A stretch of 27,639 nt of DNA from Scatacola_A faecigallinarum. Lineage in GTDB: Bacteria; Pseudomonadota; Alphaproteobacteria; RF32; CAG-239. A program made the position numbers and the translations under genes. Shown here piece by piece: positions 14,164 to 22,620 of the stretch (positions are counted from its first letter, which is position 1; each line of letters starts with the position of its first letter). The notes beneath the pieces were generated by a model, which was not told the origin of the DNA, did not search any database, and saw only the letters and a list, made by a program, of their open reading frames with translations. The stretch is from positions 1 to 27,639 of the forward strand of contig DVOM01000037.1 of assembly GCA_018713605.1 (NCBI GenBank), in the 5' to 3' direction.

Positions 14164-16341
14164 TCACATAAACGAGTAAGGATCGACGTCCACTTCTATC
14201 CGCACGTTTGACGGACAATCCACACGGCGCAGCCACTCGCGGACAACTTCCTGAATTTTTATGTTTTTTGCAGTTTTGACCAGCAGCCGGTAACGATATC
14301 TGCCGCGCAGCATGTAAATCGGCGCCGGCGCTGGCCCCAGCGTTGAAATACAGTCGGTATTCGGCGCCGCCTGCCCCAAGCGGACGGCAACATTTTCGGT
14401 CTGGTCACGGTTGGCGCCGGAAACAATAATGGCTGCCAGTTTTCCGTAAGGCGGCATTTTGAGAATCCGGCGGGTCTTTTTTTCCAAAGTTAGGAACTTA
14501 TCTCTGTCATTGGCGATAAGCGCCTGTAATACCGCATTTTCCGGATAAAGCGTCTGCAGGTAAACCGTGCCTTTTTTCTCGCCGCGGCCGGCACGTCCGG
14601 AAACCTGCGACAGCAGCTGAAACGTCTGTTCGGAAGCTCGCAAGTCGCTGCCCATCAAACCCAAATCGGCATCGACAATTCCAACCAGCGTCAGGCTCGG
14701 AAAGTGATGCCCCTTGGCCAGTATCTGCGTGCCGATGAGAATATCCACCTCCCCTTGCTCCATTTTGCGGATAACTGCCGAAACTTCGGCCAGAGATGAG
14801 GTAATATCGCTGGAAAGAATTTCAATCCGGGCATCGGGGAAACGCCCTTTGACCTCTTCGGCAATTCGCTCCACGCCGGGGCCGCAGGCCGTCAACCCGT
14901 CTTCGGAACCGCATTCGGGACAGCGCGGCGGAATGGCCGTCGTGTAGCCGCAATGATGACAGACCAGCGAATTGCTGCTGCGATGTTCGGTCAGCCAGGC
15001 GGTGCAGTTCGGACACTGAATGCGGTGTCCGCAATCGCGGCAAATGGTCAGCGGCGCATAGCCGCGGCGATTGAGAAACAAGACCGACTGTTCGCCTTTT
15101 CCGAGGTTTTCGGCCAGGGCCTTAACCAGTGTCGGCGCCAGCCACGAAACGCCCCAGGTTCCCTTTTGCGGTTTGTCCTTTTTGAGGTCGATAATTTTAA
15201 TCTCGGGCATTGCCGCCGCGGCATAACGGCTTGTTAAACGGACGGAATCGTATTTTCCCTCTTCCACGTTGCAGACAGTTTCCAAATCCGGGGTCGCGGT
15301 GGAAAGAATGAGCGGAAAACCTTCAAACTTGGCACGGACTACCGCCATATCGCGCCCCTGATAATTGACAACGTCTTCCTGTTTGAACGAGTGGTCATGG
15401 CTCTCGTCTATAACAATCAGGCCAAGATCAGCAAAGGGCAGAAACAAAGCCGAACGCGCACCGACCACCACTTTGGCGCGGCCGTCGATGACCGCGCTCC
15501 AGTTGTCCATGCGCTCGCGCTGTCCCAATCCCGAATGCCAGCAGGCGGGACGGACACCGAAACGTTTTTCAAAACGGTTCAGCCACTGCGTCGTCAGGGA
15601 AATTTCCGGCACCATAATCAGCACCTGGCGGCCGTTTTCCAGCGCCTTGGCCACGGCCTCGAAATAAACTTCGGTTTTGCCGGAACCGGTAACGCCGTCC
15701 AGCAGCGTAACCGAAAATCCGCCGCCGATTTTGGCAACCAGCCGGGCGGCGGCTTCCGCCTGCTCGGCGGTCAGGCTGACTTTTTGGTGTTCGGCATCGG
15801 GCAGCTGAAAGGATTTTTTCTTTTCAACGGTAAAGGGCTCCAACACACCGGCATCAATCATGGTCTTGACAACAGACGAACCACAGCCGGCTCCGGCGCA
15901 GATTTCGGCCCGGGTATAGGGATAATGCCGAAGAAGTTCCATTACCCGCCAGCGGGCGTCGGAATTTTTAAGTTTTGCCTCTGCCAGCGTTTTGCCGGAA
16001 AGACGATACAGCGTCATGGTCTGATTGTCGTCGAAAACGGCTTTGACACCCATAACCATTTTGAGCGTAAGGCCCAGAAAAGCCATATTATACGAAGCGA
16101 CGAAAGTCACGAATTTGCGCAACGCTTCTGACAACGGCGGAAAATTTAAAACTTCGGATACCGCTTTAATTTTGTTTTCTTCCAGTTTGGACGAACGACC
16201 GATTTTCCAAACGACGCCAATCTGCCTTTCGCGGCCGAAAGGCACACGGACAAAAGAACCAAGCGGGACATTCTCCTCGGTTTTGTAATCAAAAACATCG
16301 TTGAACGGCAACGGCAGCAAAACGCCGATAATCTGTGACAC
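14164..16341 (-). CDS. priA: Primosomal protein N' (replication restart helicase PriA)
   Basis: PriA recognises stalled forks and reloads the replisome. At 725 residues it is of normal length. The N-terminal 3'-DNA-binding domain is seen in the first ~100 residues (DVFDYKTEENVPLGSFVRVPFG). Helicase motif I is GVTGSGKT at 216-223 and motif II is DESHDHSF at 312-319, where most homologs have DEEHD. Eight cysteines (434, 437, 443, 446, 461, 464, 474, 477) form the two zinc sites between helicase lobes, and RASEQTFQLLSQVSGRAGR is the motif V-VI region. It lies just upstream of atpH on the same strand, a gene order shared by many alphaproteobacteria. Confidence 0.96.
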   Translation of the reverse strand: MSQIIGVLLPLPFNDVFDYKTEENVPLGSFVRVPFGRERQIGVVWKIGRSSKLEENKIKAVSEVLNFPPLSEALRKFVTFVASYNMAFLGLTLKMVMGVKAVFDDNQTMTLYRLSGKTLAEAKLKNSDARWRVMELLRHYPYTRAEICAGAGCGSSVVKTMIDAGVLEPFTVEKKKSFQLPDAEHQKVSLTAEQAEAAARLVAKIGGGFSVTLLDGVTGSGKTEVYFEAVAKALENGRQVLIMVPEISLTTQWLNRFEKRFGVRPACWHSGLGQRERMDNWSAVIDGRAKVVVGARSALFLPFADLGLIVIDESHDHSFKQEDVVNYQGRDMAVVRAKFEGFPLILSTATPDLETVCNVEEGKYDSVRLTSRYAAAAMPEIKIIDLKKDKPQKGTWGVSWLAPTLVKALAENLGKGEQSVLFLNRRGYAPLTICRDCGHRIQCPNCTAWLTEHRSSNSLVCHHCGYTTAIPPRCPECGSEDGLTACGPGVERIAEEVKGRFPDARIEILSSDITSSLAEVSAVIRKMEQGEVDILIGTQILAKGHHFPSLTLVGIVDADLGLMGSDLRASEQTFQLLSQVSGRAGRGEKKGTVYLQTLYPENAVLQALIANDRDKFLTLEKKTRRILKMPPYGKLAAIIVSGANRDQTENVAVRLGQAAPNTDCISTLGPAPAPIYMLRGRYRYRLLVKTAKNIKIQEVVREWLRRVDCPSNVRIEVDVDPYSFM

Positions 16342-16422
16342 GGATAATCCTCTGAACTGTTATCTGCCGCTTATCATATCAATCTGCCGATTTTAAAACA
16401 AATCCGATTGCAGGTTACGCAC

Positions 16423-16462
16423 AAAAAAACGGCCGAAATCTTGCAATTCGGCCGTTTTTTTT
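16423..16462 (-). terminator. Strong intrinsic terminator downstream of the small gene at 16473
   Basis: A-rich ACGGCCGAA (ending 16437) pairs with TTCGGCCGT (16447-16455), with long A and T runs on both sides, so it can act in both directions. On the minus strand it follows the stop of the gene at 16473-16808 and isolates it from priA. Confidence 0.85.
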
Positions 16463-16472
16463 CAAAATGTTT

Positions 16473-16808
16473 TCAGCGACAGACTAAACCGTTGGTCAGG
16501 TTCTCCATCTCATCAATGTCGTAAGACCGCCAATTTTCTTCCGCATTTGCCTTGAGCCTGACACGCAGCCTGTCGCCCTTTTCGCACAGAGAAGCGAAAA
16601 CAAACGGCGACAGCTCTTTCAGATTATCCGTCGGGCTGAGACGCGTAAAAGAATAATTCGAATATTCCTTTTCCGGAATGAAAGTCAGAACCCTTTTGCC
16701 GACATTTTTTACATCGACGAGCATCTTAATACAACTGTTGACCATGCCGTCTTTATTATAGGCAAAGGGCCGGCTTACTCTGACAATGATTGCTTCAAAA
16801 CTTTTCAT
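16473..16808 (-). CDS. Small protein of unknown function, possible OB-like fold
   Basis: Not recognised. The 111-residue protein has no signal peptide or membrane segment. The pattern of short hydrophobic strands (FEAIIVRVSRPF, NSCIKMLVDV, KRVLTFIPE, GDRLRVRLKA) followed by WRSYDIDEMENL suggests an all-beta, OB-like domain. The start ATG 16808 has no clear Shine-Dalgarno, only A-rich DNA, unlike the flanking housekeeping genes. It lies 47 bases downstream of another small protein gene with which it shares the KGDxxxVxL...Y-[DN]-[IV] ending, so the two may be paralogs in one transcript. The strong terminator after it and the promoter at 17194 define a two-gene unit. Confidence 0.65.
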   Translation of the reverse strand: MKSFEAIIVRVSRPFAYNKDGMVNSCIKMLVDVKNVGKRVLTFIPEKEYSNYSFTRLSPTDNLKELSPFVFASLCEKGDRLRVRLKANAEENWRSYDIDEMENLTNGLVCR

Positions 16809-16855
16809 AATCTTTTTATTTTAAGTTAAACACAGTAATTAACAGGAAGCAGCTT

Positions 16856-17125
16856 TCACAAAGCGTTTTTCAATTCCGCAAGCCCCAGATTTTTGGAAAC
16901 ATTATAAAAACCGGTTATTTTTCCGGCTTCGCGGACATCCAGAACCACTTCGTCACCGACTTCCGAACGATTGAGCGCCTCCAGGCTCTTTTCATCCGTT
17001 TCGGCTTCTACCAACTTCAGATTTTTCATTCTGCCGTTTTGCAAACTTCCCGAAACCACTTCGACAAATACAGCGGTAAATTCGCTGATTCTTTCGGGTT
17101 TTCCTTTAATAATAGCTTTTAACAT
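16856..17125 (-). CDS. Small protein of unknown function, probable paralog of its neighbour
   Basis: Not recognised. The start is taken at ATG 17125, giving 89 residues; an upstream ATG at 17194 would overlap the predicted promoter and is unlikely. TAAGG lies very close to the ATG. The protein shows strand-like segments LKAIIKGKPERI, FTAVFVEVVSG and MKNLKLVEAE, then a polar helix and VGDEVVLDVREAGKITGFYNVSKN, resembling the end of the neighbouring 111-residue protein. An OB-like, nucleic-acid-binding fold is possible but not shown. It is transcribed divergently from xerC and codirectionally with the 16473-16808 gene. Confidence 0.6.
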   Translation of the reverse strand: MLKAIIKGKPERISEFTAVFVEVVSGSLQNGRMKNLKLVEAETDEKSLEALNRSEVGDEVVLDVREAGKITGFYNVSKNLGLAELKNAL

Positions 17126-17165
17126 AACCTTATCTTTTAATTTATAATAGGATTTATTCCGGGCG

Positions 17166-17194
17166 AAAATATGACGCAAATGCAAAAATGTCAA
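17166..17194 (-). promoter_or_regulatory. Promoter of the two small genes
   Basis: On the minus strand, a perfect -35 TTGACA (17194-17189), a 17-base spacer and -10 TATTTT (17171-17166). The expected start is near 17159, about 35 bases before ATG 17125. It faces away from xerC. Confidence 0.55.
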
Positions 17195-17236
17195 TATCTA
17201 TACGAAAAGTTAACCCGCAAAGCGTATGCTGGAAAC

Positions 17237-18181
17237 ATGAAAAGCGAAATCAAATACAACGCCGCCGGCGATGCACTGGAAACTATCGGACGCTGGCAGG
17301 ACTGGCTTAAAAGCGAACGCGGCTATTCCGAACATACGCTGGATGCTTATTTTCGGGACTTATCGGCTTTTTTCGCCTTTTTTGAAAGACCTTTGACGCT
17401 GGCGAAACTGGGTCGGCTCGACGTGCGGGATTTTCGCGCCTATCTGGCTTCGCGCGCGGCAAAACATCTGGAAAAAAGTTCCATCGCCCGCGAAGTTTCG
17501 GCCGTCAAAAATTTTTTCAAATGGCTGGACCGCAACAATATTGTCAAGAATCCGGCAATCAGCGTCATATCTTCGCCGCGGAAGTCAAAAATTCTGCCCA
17601 AGGCGCTGGATATTGACGACGCTTTTGACGTTCTCCGACAGGCGGCTGAAATGCAAAACGCCAAGAATCCCGGCGATGCATACTGGATGAGTCTGCGCGA
17701 CAAAGCCGTCTTTACCCTGCTTTACGGCTGCGGACTGCGTATTTCGGAAGCGTTGTCGCTGAACGTCGGCGATCTGGACAACGAAGATTTCATGCGAATT
17801 ACCGGTAAGGGACAAAAGACGCGGATTGTACCGCTGCTGCCGGCCGTGATTGCGGCGGTAGATGCTTACAGACAGGAATGCCCTTATAAAATGAACCGCG
17901 GCGAAGCCCTGTTTTTGGGTGCACGCGGCGAAAGGCTGACGCCGAGGGTAATTCAGCGGAGGCTGGAAAAAATCAGGGCGGAGCTCGGACTGCCCGATAC
18001 GGTAACGCCGCACGCGCTCAGACATTCGTTTGCTACACATCTGCTGGCCGAAGGCACCGATCTCCGCTCGATTCAGGAGCTGCTGGGACATGCTTCATTA
18101 ACGACGACCCAGCGCTACACCGATGTTGAGATTGAACACCTTCGCAAAGAATATGAAAAAGCCGGCCTGTTGCAGGATTAA
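17237..18181 (+). CDS. xerC: Tyrosine recombinase XerC
   Basis: XerC, with XerD, resolves chromosome dimers at the dif site. The start is taken at ATG 17237 (314 residues); the frame is open back to ATG 17171 but the extra 22 residues do not look like the family. There is an N-terminal SAM-like core-binding domain (WQDWLKSERGYSEHTLDAY). All catalytic residues are present: Arg168, Lys191, His259, Arg262, His285 and nucleophile Tyr294. Their spacing closely follows E. coli XerC (R148, K172, H240, R243, H266, Y275). Position next to priA, separated only by two small genes, is the usual alphaproteobacterial location, so this is the housekeeping recombinase rather than a phage integrase. No full dif site is visible in the window. 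Confidence 0.93.
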   Translation: MKSEIKYNAAGDALETIGRWQDWLKSERGYSEHTLDAYFRDLSAFFAFFERPLTLAKLGRLDVRDFRAYLASRAAKHLEKSSIAREVSAVKNFFKWLDRNNIVKNPAISVISSPRKSKILPKALDIDDAFDVLRQAAEMQNAKNPGDAYWMSLRDKAVFTLLYGCGLRISEALSLNVGDLDNEDFMRITGKGQKTRIVPLLPAVIAAVDAYRQECPYKMNRGEALFLGARGERLTPRVIQRRLEKIRAELGLPDTVTPHALRHSFATHLLAEGTDLRSIQELLGHASLTTTQRYTDVEIEHLRKEYEKAGLLQD

Positions 18182-18254
18182 CCCCGTCAATCATGACGAC
18201 ACATTAACATACATTACTTTATTGTCCGATATTGACGTCAGGCCGAAACACAAA

Positions 18255-18286
18255 AAAAGTACCGGGAACAGAACCACGGTACTTTT
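18255..18286. terminator. Bidirectional terminator between xerC and rpmG
   Basis: AAAAGTACCG (18255-18264) pairs with CGGTACTTTT (18277-18286), with further A residues upstream, so on the minus strand it ends in a long T run. It is best placed to terminate rpmG, and can also stop xerC transcripts. Confidence 0.8.
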
Positions 18287-18316
18287 ACAAACTTACAACT
18301 TAAACTTCTGAAAGAA

Positions 18317-18484
18317 TTACTTAAGCTTCTTTTCTACGAACTCTTCATGCTTTTTGGATTTCTTGTCATACTTTTTCAACGACAGTTTTTCCGGATGAGT
18401 CCGCGGATTCTTTTCAGCAAGGTAGAATGTGCCAGTACCGGCCGTGCTCTCTAATTTTACTTTAACTTTTATTGCTTTTGCCAT
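18317..18484 (-). CDS. rpmG: 50S ribosomal protein L33 (zinc-independent type)
   Basis: This short gene encodes 55 residues beginning MAKAIKVKVKLESTAGTGTF, followed by YLAEKNPRTHPEKLSLKKYD and a Lys/Glu-rich end. The TGTFYxxxKNPRxxPEKLxLKKYDP pattern is the signature of proteobacterial L33. The two CxxC zinc pairs of the other L33 type are absent, so this is the C-minus form. AAGAG is eight bases upstream of the ATG. It has its own promoter (18530-18557) and terminator. Its position downstream of rnr fits the usual alphaproteobacterial rnr ... rpmG neighbourhood. Confidence 0.95.
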   Translation of the reverse strand: MAKAIKVKVKLESTAGTGTFYLAEKNPRTHPEKLSLKKYDKKSKKHEEFVEKKLK

Positions 18485-18529
18485 GTTTTTTACTCTTTAA
18501 AATAGGTTTCAAAATCAACATTTAGGCGT

Positions 18530-18557
18530 AATATACATTTTTTGGACATAATGTCAA
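18530..18557 (-). promoter_or_regulatory. Promoter of rpmG
   Basis: On the minus strand, TTGACA (18557-18552), a 16-base spacer and TATATT (18535-18530), giving a start near 18523 and a leader of about 39 bases before the L33 ATG. It begins just after the stop codon of the upstream S41 peptidase gene. Confidence 0.7.
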
Positions 18558-18565
18558 CAAGAATC

Positions 18566-19669
18566 TCACAAGTTTTTGTTCAGAAGCAGCCGGGCGGTCT
18601 CCACATCAATTTCCGCATTTTGCCGGTTTTCGGGCGGACAATCGTCAAAGCGACGCGAAACAATACGTTCCGGATTGTCATTTTCTTCTCTGCCGGAAAG
18701 GCAGACGTCAGGCAAAATGCCAACACGGTCAATCTTTTGTTCGGAAGGCGTATAAAAATAGGCGTCCGTCAAAGCCATAGAACTGTCGTTTTCCAACGGA
18801 ATCAGCTTTTGAACCGTGCCTTTGCCGTAACTGCGGGTACCGGCCAGCACCGCCCGTCCCTGTTCCCGGAGAGCGGCGGCCATAACTTCGGCCGAAGAAG
18901 CCGTCTGTCCGTCAATCAGCACAACCAACGGCCTGCCGTTCAGGATATCGCCGCCGTCGGCAACATAATATTTGTCCGAATCGCCGCTGCGACCGCGGGT
19001 ATAGGCGATGGCGCTGCCCCGATCCAGAAACAGGCCGCTGACTTCCACCGCCTCGGACAGCAGGCCGCCGGGATTGCCGCGCAAATCAAGAATTACGCCC
19101 GCGCAATCGGGATTTTCGCTCAGGGTTCTGCGGATATTTTCGCCGGTATATTTGTTAAAAGCGCCGAGACGAATATACAGGGCGCCGTCAATCATACGGT
19201 CGGCATAAGCCCGCGAAAGTCCGCCGCGGCGTTTCTTTTCGGGAGCAAAACCGTTATTATAAACCGACGAACGGTCAAATTTGGGCAGGGCATCGGCCAG
19301 CAGACGGTCGACGATTTCAAAATCGCGTCTTTCCAGCGATGGCGAAAAACGGCAGGCTTCACGGATAAAATCCTGCGTCAGGCGCGTCCAGGCGGCAACA
19401 TCCCCGCCGTCGTCCGGCTTCGGCGCAACCTTAACCACGCGTCCCGAAGCATAGAGCGTCAGGCGTCTGCCGTCGTCGGCAACCTGAATCCGTTTATCCA
19501 GCGCATTAAGCGACTTCAGAGTCAGGACAGCAAAGCGGCCGACTTCAACCGGTTCGACATAATCCCGCGCCACGGCGGCATAGACCCGGGAGAGGCGCGC
19601 CGCCTCGTCGGCAGACGTCTGAGGAACGGCCAAAACAACAAACAAAAATGTCAACAGCAGCTTTTTCAT
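18566..19669 (-). CDS. S41-family C-terminal-processing-like serine peptidase, no clear PDZ
   Basis: Exported peptidase of 367 residues with a signal peptide (residues 1-20, cleavage after TSA). Carboxyl-terminal-processing peptidases use a Ser-Lys dyad in the periplasm to trim or degrade proteins. Here the S41 core has DLRGNPGG at 195-202, GQTASSAE with catalytic Ser259, and GKGTVQ with Lys283, a 24-residue spacing typical of the family. The region between the signal peptide and the core (about 21-160) has no recognisable PDZ domain (no GIGxxL or G-x-G-x-x-L binding loop), unlike standard CtpA. Its start overlaps the rnr stop by four bases (ATGA), so it is translationally coupled to RNase R. 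The substrate is unknown. Confidence 0.85.
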   Translation of the reverse strand: MKKLLLTFLFVVLAVPQTSADEAARLSRVYAAVARDYVEPVEVGRFAVLTLKSLNALDKRIQVADDGRRLTLYASGRVVKVAPKPDDGGDVAAWTRLTQDFIREACRFSPSLERRDFEIVDRLLADALPKFDRSSVYNNGFAPEKKRRGGLSRAYADRMIDGALYIRLGAFNKYTGENIRRTLSENPDCAGVILDLRGNPGGLLSEAVEVSGLFLDRGSAIAYTRGRSGDSDKYYVADGGDILNGRPLVVLIDGQTASSAEVMAAALREQGRAVLAGTRSYGKGTVQKLIPLENDSSMALTDAYFYTPSEQKIDRVGILPDVCLSGREENDNPERIVSRRFDDCPPENRQNAEIDVETARLLLNKNL

Positions 19670-21747
19670 TTTTTACTTTTTCCTGACTTCAATTTGGCTT
19701 TTCTGCGGCCGCGCGCTTTTCCCATTTCCGGTTCGGGCGCCGCACCGGGCGGAACAATGCGGAAACTGCCGCGGGAACCCTTTTCAAAATAATCGACGCC
19801 GTCGTGTTCATCAACATACTTAAATATCAGCCCGCCGGTTACGGGGGAAGCTTCGGTCAGCCGCGCCCGGATAACGTCGCCAAACATAAAGGTCCTCCCG
19901 CTGCGGGTGCCGAAAAGTTCAAAACCGCAGTTGCGCAGCTGATAATCGTCGTCCGGCAGCGTACGCATCGGAATCAGCCCCTCGGCACCCAGACTTTCCA
20001 CCGCGGCAAAGATGCCCGCCGAAGTCAGTCCGGAAATTTTGACGTCAAAATCACTGCCAAGCGCCGGCTGCATATAGGCGGAAAGAAATCTGGCGTCGGT
20101 TTCGCGTTCGGCACAGACGGCCTGTCGCTCGGTTGCGGAAATGTGCTCGCCTATCTGTTCAAAAAGACTGCGGTCGGCATTGTCTTCAAGACCGCCGCCG
20201 TCCGGCATGTTGTATGCCTTGATGAGGGCGCGGTGAATCAGCAAATCGGCATAGCGGCGTATCGGCGACGTAAAATGCGCATAGTCGGCAAGCCCGAGAC
20301 CGAAATGGCCGAGATGCTCGGGGCTGTAACGCGCCTGGGCCTGCAACCGTAAAATAAGATTACCGATACCCGCAGACCAGCCTTTGCCGGCACAGACCTC
20401 CAAAAGCCGGTTAAAATGAGCTGGTTTCAGTGCCGGCTGTTCGGGAAGTTTCAGATGCAGGCCGCGCAGCAGCGGTTCAATCTCTTCAAGCTTTTCTTTA
20501 AGCGGCTTTTCGTGGACACGGTACATCACGGGCAGGTTCTGCGCCGCCAGAACTCTGGCCGCCGCCACGTTGGCATTAATCATAAATTCTTCGACCAAGC
20601 TGTGGCTGGCAAAGTGTTCCGCCTTGGAAACCGACTGTATCAGCCCGTCTTTACCGATTTTTATCTTAACTTCGGGAACGTCGAGTTCCAGCGCGCCGCG
20701 TTTTTTCCTTGCCTTATCCAAGGCAAAATATGCTTCATAGAGCGGCTGAATGACAGTGGTAAAAAGCCCTGAAGTCTGCGCATTGAACCGGCCGTCAAAG
20801 GCGTCCTGCACTTCGCGGTAAGTCAGCCTTGCCGCCGACTTTATGACGGCACGCTTAAATTCGTAGCTTTTTAGATTGCCGCTGCGGTCTATTTTCATAA
20901 AACAGGCAATTGCCGCCCGCTCGACTTTCGGTTTGAGCGAGCACAGATCGTTGCTCAGCTTTTCGGGCAGCATCGGCACTACCATATTGGGCAGATAAAC
21001 CGAATTGCCGCGCCGGTAAGCTTCGCGGTCGAGCGCGCTTCCGGGACGAACATAAAAAGCCACATCGGCAATGGCGACAATCAGGTTGAAACCGGATGCC
21101 GTACGCTCGGCGTAAACCGCATCGTCAAAATCTTTGGAATCATCGCCGTCTATGGTTACGAGCGGCACGGAAGTCAGGTCGGCCCGCCCTTTTTTGGAAA
21201 ACTTCGGACAACGCGCGGTCTCTTTGCCGATGGTTTCGGGAAAATCGCAGCCGATGCCGTATTTGTCCAGCACCAGACAAGAAACCGCCTTGTTCAGATC
21301 AAAAGGCCCGTAATTTTTGAAAATACGCGCTTGTTTGAATTTGCGCTCGCCGATAAGCATGGCCGCCACAAAATCGCCATCCCGGCATTTGCCGATGTCG
21401 TCAAGCAGATAATCCAGCCGGGCATTTTTCTGTGACGGCCTGAGATAATACTCATTGCCGCGCCGCTCGACGACGCCGAAAATCTTCTCCGCTTCGGTTT
21501 CGCCGCCGGCTTTGGAAGTGCGCGCAAAAGGCTTGGCCCACAAATTGCCGCCGACACGTTTTACCCTGCCGAGAAAGCAGTCGCCGATTTCCAGCGGCGG
21601 CTTGATTTTTTTATTGGATGCGACATAAATGCGCAGTGCCGGAGAACCGTCTGCCGGACGCGCAACCAAATCGCCTCCGCTGCCGACGTCATATACTTCC
21701 AGGAGACGCGTATCGCCGCGAAATTTCTTATTTTTCCTTTTCGTCAT
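19666..21747 (-). CDS. rnr: Ribonuclease R
   Basis: RNase R is a processive 3'-5' exoribonuclease that degrades structured RNA, including rRNA and tmRNA-tagged messages. The 693-residue protein has cold-shock/OB-like domains up to ~185. The RNB catalytic domain has the metal-binding TIDGDDSKDFDDAV (Asp200, 206, 208, 209) and HFTSPIRRYADLLIHRAL. A C-terminal S1 domain starts near VKISGLTSAGIFAAVESLG, followed by a basic Lys/Arg tail that probably helps unwinding. It is about 120 residues shorter than E. coli RNase R: the catalytic aspartates lie about 72 positions earlier, so the N-terminal helical region is reduced, and the C-terminal basic tail is also shorter. It overlaps xth upstream by 20 bases and the S41 gene downstream by four, forming a tight minus-strand operon. 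Confidence 0.92.
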   Translation of the reverse strand: MTKRKNKKFRGDTRLLEVYDVGSGGDLVARPADGSPALRIYVASNKKIKPPLEIGDCFLGRVKRVGGNLWAKPFARTSKAGGETEAEKIFGVVERRGNEYYLRPSQKNARLDYLLDDIGKCRDGDFVAAMLIGERKFKQARIFKNYGPFDLNKAVSCLVLDKYGIGCDFPETIGKETARCPKFSKKGRADLTSVPLVTIDGDDSKDFDDAVYAERTASGFNLIVAIADVAFYVRPGSALDREAYRRGNSVYLPNMVVPMLPEKLSNDLCSLKPKVERAAIACFMKIDRSGNLKSYEFKRAVIKSAARLTYREVQDAFDGRFNAQTSGLFTTVIQPLYEAYFALDKARKKRGALELDVPEVKIKIGKDGLIQSVSKAEHFASHSLVEEFMINANVAAARVLAAQNLPVMYRVHEKPLKEKLEEIEPLLRGLHLKLPEQPALKPAHFNRLLEVCAGKGWSAGIGNLILRLQAQARYSPEHLGHFGLGLADYAHFTSPIRRYADLLIHRALIKAYNMPDGGGLEDNADRSLFEQIGEHISATERQAVCAERETDARFLSAYMQPALGSDFDVKISGLTSAGIFAAVESLGAEGLIPMRTLPDDDYQLRNCGFELFGTRSGRTFMFGDVIRARLTEASPVTGGLIFKYVDEHDGVDYFEKGSRGSFRIVPPGAAPEPEMGKARGRRKAKLKSGKSKK

Positions 21748-22546
21748 CGTCTTTCAAATTCAGTTCGGCAACCAAGGCCGTGTGATCGGAGGGTTTTACA
21801 CCCAGGCGGGGCGTTTTGTCAACCGCACAGAACGTCAGCGCGTCGGCGGCCTGCGGCGAAAGCAGCAGATAGTCAATCCGCATGCCGTAATCGGCATTCA
21901 GCGCATTGCCGGAATAATCCCAGAAAGTGTAGCCGACTTCATGCGGGTGAAGCGTGCGAAAAGCGTCAAACCAGCCTTGATACAGCAAGGCGCGGAAGCG
22001 TTCGCGGACTTCGCTTTTCATCAGCGCGTTGGCACGGAAAAGTTCCGGATTGTAAACATCGGCGTCGGTAAAGATAACATTGAAATCGCCGCCGAGAACC
22101 ACCGGCCCGCCGCGGCGGAGAAGCTCCCGCGCATGCCGAAGAAAAGCGTCCATCCAGCGCAGCTTATATTCAAACTTCGAAACATCGTCCGGCGCATTGT
22201 AGGGCGGGTTGCCGTTCGGCAGATAAATCGAGGCGACGCGAACCGTGCCTTCGCCGGTTTCGACGTCGGCTTCCAGATAACGGGCGTTTTCGTCTGTAAA
22301 ACCGGGAAGCCCCTCGCTGACAACCTTTATTTTTCCGCGGCTGAGCACCGCTACACCGTTATAGCTTTTCTGACCGAGGATTTTCGCCTCATAGCCGGCC
22401 ATCTGCAAATCCCAGAAAGGAAAAGCGTTAAACTCGGCCTTGATTTCCTGCAAAAGGACGATATCCGGCCGGGTTTCGGACAGCCAGGCCGCAAGGTTTT
22501 CCATACGGGCGTTGACGGAATTGACGTTGTAGGTCGCTATTTTCAT
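21728..22546 (-). CDS. xth: Exodeoxyribonuclease III (AP endonuclease)
   Basis: This Mg-dependent base-excision repair nuclease cleaves at abasic sites and trims 3' ends. The 272 residues start MKIATYNVNSVNAR with Asn7. Glu34 is in LLQEIK, Asp154 and Asn156 are in GGDFNV, RIDYLLLS is at ~223-230, and Asp254-His255 in SDH complete the endonuclease/exonuclease/phosphatase active site. Length equals typical XthA. A charged tail DDDEKEK overlaps the start of rnr. It is divergent from dgt across a 74-base AT-rich gap. Confidence 0.95.
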   Translation of the reverse strand: MKIATYNVNSVNARMENLAAWLSETRPDIVLLQEIKAEFNAFPFWDLQMAGYEAKILGQKSYNGVAVLSRGKIKVVSEGLPGFTDENARYLEADVETGEGTVRVASIYLPNGNPPYNAPDDVSKFEYKLRWMDAFLRHARELLRRGGPVVLGGDFNVIFTDADVYNPELFRANALMKSEVRERFRALLYQGWFDAFRTLHPHEVGYTFWDYSGNALNADYGMRIDYLLLSPQAADALTFCAVDKTPRLGVKPSDHTALVAELNLKDDDEKEK

Positions 22547-22620
22547 TCTGTGCCTTTACCAATTCTTTAATTTTGTCTGTTAAGTATATATGATAAAATG
22601 TTAAAAGGAAGACAAAAAAT

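Noticed and set aside
18542..19792. 416-codon plus-strand open frame antisense to the S41 peptidase
   Set aside because: The opposite strand encodes a protein with a signal peptide and complete S41 active site; this frame has no credible product.
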